From positions 8,308,001 through 8,372,000 of the forward strand of contig JAZAYU010000012.1 in NCBI GenBank assembly GCA_038501625.1: a DNA stretch of 64,000 bases. Direction: 5' to 3'. The stretch is from Corbicula japonica (Eukaryota > Mollusca > Bivalvia > Venerida > Cyrenidae). The notes under the pieces were generated by a model, which saw only the letters and a program-made list of their open reading frames with translations, did no database searches and was not told the origin of the DNA. Made by a program: the position numbers and the translations under genes. Below, in pieces: positions 12,329 through 21,338 of this stretch. Positions within the stretch are counted from its first letter, which is position 1, and each line of letters begins with the position of its first letter.

Positions 12329-13090
12329 ATGACATTTGTTTGAAATGAACAAAAAAGTATTTTCTAAGTGTGAAGGATGATCGGTGAATTTAACAGGCAG
12401 CATGAATGTTTTTAATTATGTCCGTGTACGCGGGTAACCGTCAACATTTTCTCAGGAATATCCTCACCTGGTATACACCGCCCTCTGTCCAAGTTCATAG
12501 CACTAAATCTGGAGACCATTCTCAAATCGCAAGTTTCTGAAACAAACAACACCTTCTAAGGTTTTCTTGCAATTATCACTGTACTTTTGGAATTAATGTC
12601 GTGGATAAAGATTTTACTATTACATTGTACGGCACCGGACTGCACTACTTTTTCTGTATGAATATGAAAATGCAACAACATATAAATTCAAACCTGTCTT
12701 CAAAGACCACCAAGCGGAAAGCCCAAAGTCGCTCTTTACGCTCTTTAAAGGCATGTGGTCAATGATGAATTTACATCAGTCAGTGGGAATATATAGTCTT
12801 TTTTCACATGCAATCTTTGTTTATAGGTTGCCTCTAGCATATGTTGGGCTGTATTTGTATGGCAATCTCGTACCAATGTGTATATTATTTATTAAGAAAG
12901 TATAAAAGTTTTGATGAATGGACAAATAATTTACTATTTGTATTGGTCCCATCTGTAATGCAATATTGAATGTTACTTAGGCTAGTTGTGTACATTTTAG
13001 GGCATTTATATGTAGTTCATTTTCGTCATTGAAATATATAATGTCTATTTTATAAATGTTCAGAAACTAAATAAATTAATATTGTATTAA
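12329..13090 (+). other. Otopetrin 3' UTR with candidate polyadenylation signal
   Basis: About 740 bp follow the stop codon with no further ORF. An AATAAA at 13070-13075, followed by an AT-rich stretch, is the best candidate polyadenylation signal. The end position is inferred. Confidence 0.5.
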
Positions 13091-13935
13091 ATGTGTCTGT
13101 CTTTCATACCTGATAGACATGTAGTAGTACCGTCCGCATTGCACACGATAGTCAATATGAGCAAAAAGTAACATGAAAAGTGAAATATGCATATCAGGAG
13201 CCACCACACTCAGAAAACACAGCCTCCCCACGCAGCGAAAATGTAGAGAGAAAAAGAGAGCATGTTTTAATAAGAATATCAATTTCAAATAAATTTCTCT
13301 TGCGGATTAAGATTGGCGCGCTTCCTTCTAAAATCGTCCTAGTTAAATTTTAAAGACGATTTAAAGACGTAGTTTCCGTTTTCACAAGGTAATAAATTTT
13401 ACGTGTTCACCGTTTTACGTGACACAATCAAAATCGGCAAACATGAGTCGTTGAGCAAATTAGATTCACAAGCATTATTTATGAATAAAAGTATCTCCAT
13501 TGACAAAAGATTATCCGAATTGCATTTCCTTTAAACAAAACAACCATTAAAAGACGTAACCATAAAAAGGACGTAAAAATCCAAACGGTGTTCTTGTAAA
13601 TTTCATAGTCTGTGAAATCGGAAACTACCACGATCGTCTTTAATGTTAATATCAGAGAGGAAGCATGAAAACAATAATCTAGAATGCACTATAGAATAAA
13701 AAAAGGTCAGGGCCCAAGATCATAAAATTGAGATTGGAGACCAGTTATGATAAAAGCCAATTTCGATAAAAGAATATAATGAAAACGCTGCATATGCTGG
13801 AATGGCATGCAATCACAAACTGTTCTTCCAATCTAAATATCACAAGACATATAAAGAAATGTTTAAATCAGTTCGTTAACCCATTGTATCATATTGTTGA
13901 GAAAATACATAATTAATTTAAACCTGTCTAATTTT
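13091..13935. other. Intergenic stretch
   Basis: No gene was recognised. It includes a MITE-B fragment at 13710-13745 (GGCCCAAGATCATAAAATTG onward). Confidence 0.5.
13710..13745. mobile_element. MITE-B copy 4, left end fragment
   Basis: About 35 bp match the MITE-B left end and the similarity stops at GGAGACCAG. Confidence 0.7.
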
Positions 13936-14185
13936 CCTAGCAGTAAGATAGAATGGATAGGGTAAAGCAGCCCGGGGCAAAGCCCTGATTGCGGGCATAA
14001 CCCCGATGGTGGGCAGAACCCCGTTGGTAGGAGATACCTCGGGGTTGAACCCGGCTGGAGGGTTAGAACCTCGGGCGGGAGCAGCACTGTTGCCGAGTAA
14101 AAACAAATGAGTAATATCCAAGGGAGACAAATGTTATTAATGGTGAGCGTATGTGCCAGCAGGAGTAATTCCCCTTATCAACTGC
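13936..14185 (-). mobile_element. Element with GC-rich minisatellite core, short copy
   Basis: This is an inverted copy of the element at 15315-16080. Shared flanks are ATTCTATC near 13948, TTTTTACTCGGCAACAG (reverse strand, near 14090) and GATAAGGGGAATTACTCCTG (reverse strand, near 14170). The GC-rich core here holds only about 7 units of the CCACCGGGGTTTTGCCCT type. Confidence 0.75.
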
Positions 14186-14930
14186 GTACAATAGACCGTT
14201 GTCAGTCGTATAAAAGACACATTTCACCAACTAACTTGTTATTCGTCGCGCTGTAAATCACAATCATAACTTCGATATGAATGCTAAAGGGAAGGGGAAA
14301 AATACAGCGATTTTATTTTGAGTAGAAAAATCCAAGCACATAATTATGCCGGAGCTCCGAAACTTTTTAGCCTGTTGAATAAAAGCAATATGATAGAGAT
14401 AATATACTCACGACAATAGGGTCAAATTTTCAACACACAAAAGAAATACTTTATAACTTCATATTTCATATTGCGAAAACATATTTAAATTAGGAAGCGT
14501 TCATACAACATCCAATAAATGATTGATTAATGGTGAGCGTATGTGCCAGCAGGAGTAATTCCCCTTATCAACTGCGTACAATAGACCGTTGTCAGTCGTA
14601 TAAAAGACACATTTCACCAACTAGCTTGTTATTCGTCGCGCTGTAAATCACAATCATAACTTCGATATGAATGCTAAAGGGAAGGGGAAAAATACAGCGA
14701 TTTTATTTTGAGTAGAAAAATCCAAGCACATAATTATGCCGGAGCTCCGAAACTTTTTAGCCTGTTGAATAAAAAGTATCTGATTGCAATATGATAGAGA
14801 TAATATATTCACGACAATAGGGTCAAATTTTCAACACACAAAAGAAATACTTTATAACTTCATATTTCATATTGCGAAAACATATTTAAATTAGGAAGCG
14901 TTCATACAACATCCAATAAATGATTGAATA
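14136..14930. repeat. Tandem duplication of about 390 bp, nearly identical copies
   Basis: Copy 1 is 14136-14525 and copy 2 is 14526 to about 14930. Both start ATTAATGGTGAGCGTATGTG and end CATCCAATAAATGATTGA. Visible differences are a 12-bp indel (near 14775, AAGTATCTGATT in copy 2) and a few substitutions such as CTAACTTG against CTAGCTTG. The near-identity suggests a recent event. Confidence 0.93.
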
Positions 14931-15314
14931 ATGTATAGCATTTTCACTTTTATTCCGGCATGTAACCAGACTTTTATTATTTAAACGGATCTGTTTTATG
15001 CATGATGTTTACAATATATATAAGGATTGAGTCAGATTGAAAGCCAATATTTCAGCAAAATGTGTTTTTTTATACTTTATAAACGAAATATGGTAATACA
15101 ATTTATTCGTAGGATTGTGTATTAATGAAATGATATTGCCTTTAAATAGTGTCACTTGTTGCATATTTTCTAAAAACAAGCATGGTTTCTAGTTATTCGT
15201 TTTATTGTATTTGCAAACCATTTTTATTTTACTCTTTAGCATCCATATCAAAATTATGATTGAGATTGCAACGTAACGAATAAGAAGTTAGTTTGTGAAA
15301 CGGTCCGTAAAACT

Positions 15315-16080
15315 TGTACGCAGTTGATAAGGGGAATTACTCCTGCCGGTACATGAGCACACCGTTAATAACATTTATTTCCCTTTGATATTAACGTGCG
15401 TTTGTTTTTACTCGACAACAGCTCTGCACCCAGCCCAAAACCGAGGTTCAACCACAAACTTCTCCCCACGACCAGGGTTCTACCCACCACAGGGACTATG
15501 GTCTCCACGGGGGTTTTGCCTTCCACCGGGTTTCTTTTTTCCTTTAGCCGGAGTTTTGCCCCTCCCCGGGGTTTTGCCCTCCACCGGGGTTTTGCCCTGG
15601 TTGTCTCTGCCCACCACCGGGGTTTTTGCAAACAATAGGGGCTCTGCTCAAGGGTTTTCCTCTTCCCACCATCGGGGTTCAGCCCGACCCCGGGGTTTTG
15701 CTTTAAGCCGGGGTTTTGCCCACAACCCGGGATCTTCCCCGGGGTTTTCCTCTGCCAAACACCGGGGTTTTGCCCTCCACCGATTGCCCACATCCGGGGC
15801 TCTGTCCCGGGGTTTTCCTCTGCCCTTCCAAAGGGGTTCTGCCCACCAGCGGGATTTGTCAAGCACCGGGGTTCTGCCCACACCTGGGTCCTGCCCGTCA
15901 CCGGTTTCTTTTCCCACCACCGGGATTTTGCCCACAACCGTTGCTCTGCCCCAGGGTTTTCCTCTGCCAACCACCGGGGTTTTGCCCTCCATCTGGGGTT
16001 TTCCCTCCACCAGGGTTTTGCCCGCAACCGGGGTTCTGCCCAGGGTTTTTTCCATATCCATTCTATACTACTCCTAGTGC
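15315..16080 (+). mobile_element. Element with expanded GC-rich minisatellite core, long copy
   Basis: The left flank is CGCAGTTGATAAGGGGAATT ... TTTTTACTCGACAACAG and the right flank is CCATTCTATACTACT. Between them lies the minisatellite at about 15425-16050. The flanks match the short inverted copy at 13936-14185, so both are the same element with different numbers of core units. Confidence 0.78.
15425..16050. repeat. GC-rich minisatellite, about 18-bp unit
   Basis: About 35 degenerate units of the CCACCGGGGTTTTGCCCT type occur here, against an AT-rich background. Nearly every unit has a run of four G or four C, so both strands are rich in G4-type motifs. Long proline/glycine-rich ORFs in several frames on both strands come from the repeat; no frame shows coding signs. 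Confidence 0.92.
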
Positions 16081-17918
16081 AATGTAGATGTCACAAGGTA
16101 TCAAAATTATTTTAACCTGTTAAGTAACCCGCCGAATCATATTCGCCGAATCGAATTTTCTAGCACTACCCGGGCGATCTTGCATTTTACCATGGAAGCA
16201 GAGATACTGTTTCGTAAATACTAAATGCTTATTTCTCGTGATCGAGCTGACAAGCACAATTCTTAGAAGTTATAACGTGATTGGGCCGATCAGCTTAATG
16301 TTTAGAAATTTTCATAAGTCAAGGACAATAACTCGGGTAGCCGAACTTGCATATACTTCAATCGCTACATTTGTAGTTGAGTAAGAACTAGCATAGAACT
16401 TCTTTCCAAATTTTAACAATTCTAGTGCACTATTCTGTGGTCTAAAAAGCACATTGTGAACAAGTATTACAAGCATTCAATGAAAAATAGCTTTCCCATC
16501 GATTGATTCCGCAATTAAATACCAAAATGTATGTTTTGCTGGCCTTATCCAGCGTTGGTATAAACAATGCGAAATTCAATAATATATCCTCAAGTAAGCT
16601 ATCGGACAATGCCAGTCATGTTGAGTTGACACATTTCAAGGGCGTCAACTCCTGTGTTGCTGTTTACCGAACATCGCACAAACAACGTGCACGTTAACCT
16701 GCTTAAACTTATAAGGATTGCAGAGTTAGAGCGAGTAAATGACAACTTTGTAGTTTTTGTATTTCCATGGCAACAACTGATTTCAATCCTGTGCCCAAGA
16801 TCATAAAACCAAATCTGTAGACCATTGATAAACCATTGATTTTGTTTTATTTGATTGAGTAACGAATCCGTTAATGGTGTCTTGCTTATTTATAGGAAAA
16901 ACATTTTACTGGGACGTACTTTGGCATTTTTACATCATCGATATAAACTAGTGTCCAAAAGAAACAATACCACGTGTTTGCAAAGACAATCAATAAAATA
17001 AAACAATTTAGAGATTTTAAATTTGTATATTTCATTTGAGAGACCTTTCAACAGCACCTACACACAAAAATCAAATCCATCAATTCCGTACAATCATAAG
17101 GACAAGAATGTAAAATGGGTGGGGTTTTAAATGAACATTTCACTAAGCAGAATACATTTTATAACCGAGTCAAAAATTATGCGATTCCTTTGTTTTTCTT
17201 CAGAACAGCACGATATGAAAACTGGCAGATAATATCTTTATCTATTTCTAAAGGTTCTCCATTGGTCACAGATCTTCATTCACATTGATATTGTTACACA
17301 TGCACTAGTATTCTGAAAAATTTCCTGGTAAATAACCATGGCCAAATAATCACAGTATGTTTATTGAATTTCCATCACCCTAGCATATGCCCGTCCCATT
17401 CGATTACAACAGGGAACTTTTGAATTGATATCTTTCTTATATTATAAAGGATAGAAGTTAAACTCAAATAACTGTTGATTTTTCACTTTTATTCGATGTT
17501 CACAAAGATCAAGAATTGCAATAATATTCAGAAACATAATATGGCTTGTACACTATGGTCAGTCCAACATTCTCATTTGTAGATAAAATATACTTCCACA
17601 AATAAACAATTTAAAAAACGCAGTCAATATTATAAATGCAAGGTATATTTGGCAAGACATACATGCCTTATCAAAATTTTAAATGTAGTCAGTTAGGTGC
17701 ATTCTGTCATGTGGTCGATTGTACCTAAAAATTAAAGTTTATCACATGTATTTTTGCAACATTAAACCAGTTATTGCTGTTCTCATTTCAACTGTGAAAA
17801 TGAAGATTTCATTTTTTTAAGAATTTATTTCATACACTTAAAACATGCTCTCCAGAGGAGGGTCCAGAGTAGGTTCTGCGGGATTGCTTGAAAAATGTAT
17901 CCATTTTGAGAAACAATA
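16081..17918. other. Intergenic stretch
   Basis: No gene was recognised. A MITE-B end fragment lies at 16792-16832. Confidence 0.5.
16792..16832. mobile_element. MITE-B copy 5, end fragment
   Basis: It begins GTGCCCAAGATCATAAAACC and breaks off after the CTGTAGACCA region. Confidence 0.7.
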
Positions 17919-18160
17919 TTAACCCTTTCCTCCATATATACACATTTTTATGCTTGTGCAACCAGTGTAGATCCAGATCAGCTGGCACATCCGTGCCGTC
18001 TGATCAGGATTTGCACTGGTCGCATTTTGCTCAGAAATAACCTAACAAATAAAAAAGCGAACAGTTTAGATCCTGATCAGACGGCACGGATGTGCCGGCT
18101 GATCTGGATCTTAACTGTTCGCCCATGCAATGAAGGTGTCTCTATGGAGTATATGGTTAA
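17919..18160. mobile_element. MITE-A copy 2, near full length
   Basis: It starts TTAACCCTTTCCTCCATATA and ends TCTATGGAGTATATGGTTAA. The two palindromic halves around GATCCAGATCAGCTGGCACA and its inverse flank AGAAATAACCTAACAAAT. It shows the TTAA flank on both sides. Confidence 0.9.
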
Positions 18161-18340
18161 ATATGAATGGAGATTGTGGCCAGAATGTTGGAAGTTATCA
18201 TTCTCTCTCATATATAATACACAGACAACTAGAAAATTAGTTTCCTTATTTGCTTATTACAAATAACACATATACATGTTGAGCAGCTTAAAACAAAAAC
18301 AAAATTGTTTTTACAAAATATACAGTTCTTGTTGTACTTG

Positions 18341-18548
18341 TTAGCCCTTTACTAAATGGGTCCCGTGGGTGACAGTGTAGATCCAGATCAGTCAAAACAT
18401 TCATGCAATCTAATCAGGATCTACAATGTTAACTTTCTGATTCATTTGTTTTTTTTTCTAAACAGTTTACATCCAGATCAGACAGCTGATCTGGATCTTC
18501 ACTGTATACACATGCAATAAAACCTGTATTTATGGAGTGAAGGGTTAA
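18341..18548. mobile_element. MITE-A copy 3
   Basis: It starts TTAGCCCTTTACT and ends GGAGTGAAGGGTTAA. The inner arms are diverged and shortened. Confidence 0.82.
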
Positions 18549-19364
18549 TGTTTATTAGATTATTAACAGTCATTTTGATTGTATGGCTAAAATACTTTTG
18601 TTTGATAAACCATTTTCTTGCATTGGACAATCTGGAACATTTCTACATACACTGAAGATCATCATCAATACCAAAATTACAAACAGTACATTTACATTTG
18701 CATTGTTTTAGCTGGGCTCTATTTCAGCTTTTTATTTCAATAGGTAAACCATGTAACACTAAATTGTAACTGACCAATTATAACTCATACAACGTCTTTA
18801 TAAGGTGCAACAATTCATCAGTGCAACAAATATTCGCGATTCAACATGTAGCAGTTCTGTGATCAAATCGTTACCTGTGGTATTGCTTACAACAAATTCA
18901 TCTTGGTGAAATGTTAGAAAAGAAATTTGCATACATTCAAACCTTTATGTGTGCTGTGACATAATTCAACACTATTTTTAGAGGTACACATCAGGATAAC
19001 TTACAGATCCAGATTTGTTTCAAATTCACTCATAATTAAAAACAATAACTATACAGCCAGAAATTTGGAAAACAATAAATAGCACAAAAACAACAAAAAT
19101 GGAGAAGAGTTTATAGAAGCGTTTTCACTTGTTATTTAATCCATATCATGACATTTATTTATAGTGTAAAGTCATTACATGTGCATTTATTTGAATAAAT
19201 ATTGTTTAAACCAAAAACAACAAAAACGTACATGTCAGCATATCGCAATACATATCTTGAATTGTCAGTAGCAGATCACAATACATATTATATAGCAGGC
19301 CTACTTCTCAACCTTCTGTTAAGCAAAGATATGCCATTAGCCTTTGAACACATCAGATGGTTGT

Positions 19365-19597
19365 TTAAATCCTTTTCTCCATATATTTGTTTTTCATGCA
19401 TGTGCCATCAGCATAGATCTAGAACAACCATGCTGTCTGATCTGAATCTGCACTTGTCACATCTTGGTCAGAAATAACCTAATGAATCTAAAAGTGAATA
19501 GTGTAGATTCTGATCAGATGGCATGGATGTGCAGGCTGGTCTGGATCTACACTGTTTGCTCACGCAATAATAGTCTATCAATGGAGTATAGGGTTTA
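19365..19597. mobile_element. MITE-A copy 4
   Basis: It starts TTAAATCCTTTTCTCCATAT and ends near ATGGAGTATAGGGTTTA. The GATCTAGAACAACC and GGCTGGTCTGGATCTACACT arms and the AGAAATAACCTAATGAATC centre are present. Confidence 0.83.
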
Positions 19598-19598
19598 T

Positions 19599-19760
19599 TT
19601 AAGGAATGGTTCTTATTTTGGTGCGGTTCATGCAGATTGGACGTGCATGCGAGAGCTGGCAAATCCATAAAGCGCGCTAGCGCTTTATGTGGTAAATTTG
19701 CCAGCTCTCGCGTGCACGTCCAATCTGCATGAACCGCACCAAAATAAGAATCATTACTTA
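19599..19760. repeat. Long near-perfect inverted repeat (hairpin)
   Basis: The left arm, starting TTAAGGAATGGTTCTTATTT, is the almost exact inverse of the right arm, which ends AAAATAAGAATCATTACTTA. The centre is AAAGCGCGCTAGCGCTTT near 19676. Arms are about 75 bp. It starts right at the end of MITE-A copy 4. A related short word (GCGGTTCATGCAAAATGAAC) occurs at 19901. Confidence 0.93.
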
Positions 19761-20037
19761 TATTTACATTTTATTCATTTTTTTCTTTAAATAAACTTAA
19801 GTCGAACGCTTTCAAAAATTAGTATTAAGTGAAAAGGGGGAGTAATACGTGGGCGTTTTCAATAGTAACAGCCATGACGTTACTGACGTCATTACGGGTC
19901 ATGCGGTTCATGCAAAATGAACCGAATTCTTTTAAACGAAGAAATCAATAGGAATGTAAATATTAATAAATAAGAATAAATATATAACAGTTGTTGTATT
20001 TACATGTAAGACAATTGATAGAAACATATAGAGGATA

Positions 20038-20188
20038 TTTGTTTTTACCAGAGTAAGATAGAAATATATTTCACCGAGTGAGCTACGGAATTCTTATTTT
20101 CACGAGAGGCGAAGCCACGAGTGAAAATTCATAATTCTGGAGTTCACGAGTGAAATATAATTCTATCTTTCACTGGTAAAAACAAATT
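20038..20188. repeat. Foldback element with TTTGTTTTTACCAG ends
   Basis: The left arm (TTTGTTTTTACCAGAGTAAG onward) pairs with the right arm ending CACTGGTAAAAACAAA, with several mismatches. The centre is near TTTTCACGAGAGGCGAAG. It is likely a MITE. Related words (CAGTGAAATACCACTTTTAT, CACTGGAAAGCATAAAAT) follow at 20390-20450, so the element may extend further. Confidence 0.8.
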
Positions 20189-20479
20189 TTCTTGTTATTT
20201 TATGCTTTTGGAGCAAAATTTTCGTGAATTTGACAGAAAAGTTGCAAGAAATGGCGCCAAAACCGTCATGACGTCAAATACTCTAATTTGAGCCCGTTTT
20301 CCAAGCGTTCTCATTCGGTATGTTATATGTGTTTGGGTACCAACGTGAAAAAATCAGTGAAAATAAAAATGATATTCCACTGTTTGAAAACAGTGAAATA
20401 CCACTTTTATTTCACTGGGAAAATTCGACAATTCACTGGAAAGCATAAAATAAATGTGTGTGTTTATCCAGCACTGTAA

Positions 20480-21200
20480 TGTATTGAATTACAAGTATGT
20501 AAATGCTAGAGTTTTACTTACACCCGAAATTCAAGTGTCAAAATGATACAACAATAGCTATTTTCTGAGGGTTGAAACAATGCTTCCTTATTTTGTTACA
20601 ATAAAACATGACCCTTGGATTGAGATTATCACTCAACAAAATGAGCATTTCAAGGGTCAAAAACCTGTTATATGGGTCAAAAAGGAACCCCACTATGTGT
20701 AATGCAGAACACCTGTATTACAGATTAAATATTAATTACTTGATATAAATTTAATACATAACAGGCAATTAAAATGTTGTATTACAAGTTCTCTACACCA
20801 TGTCTGATATAGATGTACTTAAGCCAGTCCTTGAACCTGTCTATTCACACATTGTGCAAAGCTGGTACAGGAAATGGCTTAGAGAGACTTGGGAGAAATA
20901 GTCTTTCAAATGTCCAGAACATCTTCCTCTGCTCCTGATGTGTTTCATACAGAAAGCTTAACTCCTTAAACTTAAATAACTTCTCCTTGTTCTGACAACA
21001 TATGCCAATCGCTATGGCAATATTTTGAAATAATTAACTGGCACATCAAATTTTTGTAAATCGTCTTCCGCCATAAATATAAATGCTTATGGTGTTGTTG
21101 ACATTCTTAGCATTTACATTCTCTGCCGACTTTTTCATTTAAAACCCTCATACCCCTGAGGTATTAATGCACATAAAAACCTTTATCAACAAAGTTTATA
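20480..21200. other. Intergenic stretch downstream of CCDC134
   Basis: No ORF or recognised repeat is present. It presumably includes the CCDC134 3' UTR on the minus strand. I could not identify a polyadenylation signal. Confidence 0.4.
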
Positions 21201-21338
21201 TCACAATTCTGTATGACCTCCACCACTTAATTTAGGACCTTTTCTTTTCTTCTTAGTTTCTTCAGATTTCTTCTTTATCTTTTCCGATTTTTCCTTCTTC
21301 TTTCTATCTTCAAGCTCTTTTTCCAAGTCTTTTGTATC
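21201..21338 (-). CDS. CCDC134: CCDC134 last coding exon (basic tail, HTEL terminus)
   Basis: The acceptor is TTTGTGAAG just 5' of 21338 on the minus strand and the stop TGA is 21203-21201. It encodes 45 residues, mostly Lys/Glu in a coiled-coil-like pattern, ending GGGHTEL. Confidence 0.93.
   Translation of the reverse strand, partial: DTKDLEKELEDRKKKEKSEKIKKKSEETKKKRKGPKLSGGGHTEL

Noticed and set aside
12101..12403. 100-residue minus-strand ORF
   Set aside because: It is antisense to the well-supported otopetrin terminal exon.
15365..16087. Long Pro/Gly-rich ORFs in several frames and both strands
   Set aside because: They are read through an 18-bp GC-rich minisatellite. Several frames are open at once and none has a fold or conserved motif.
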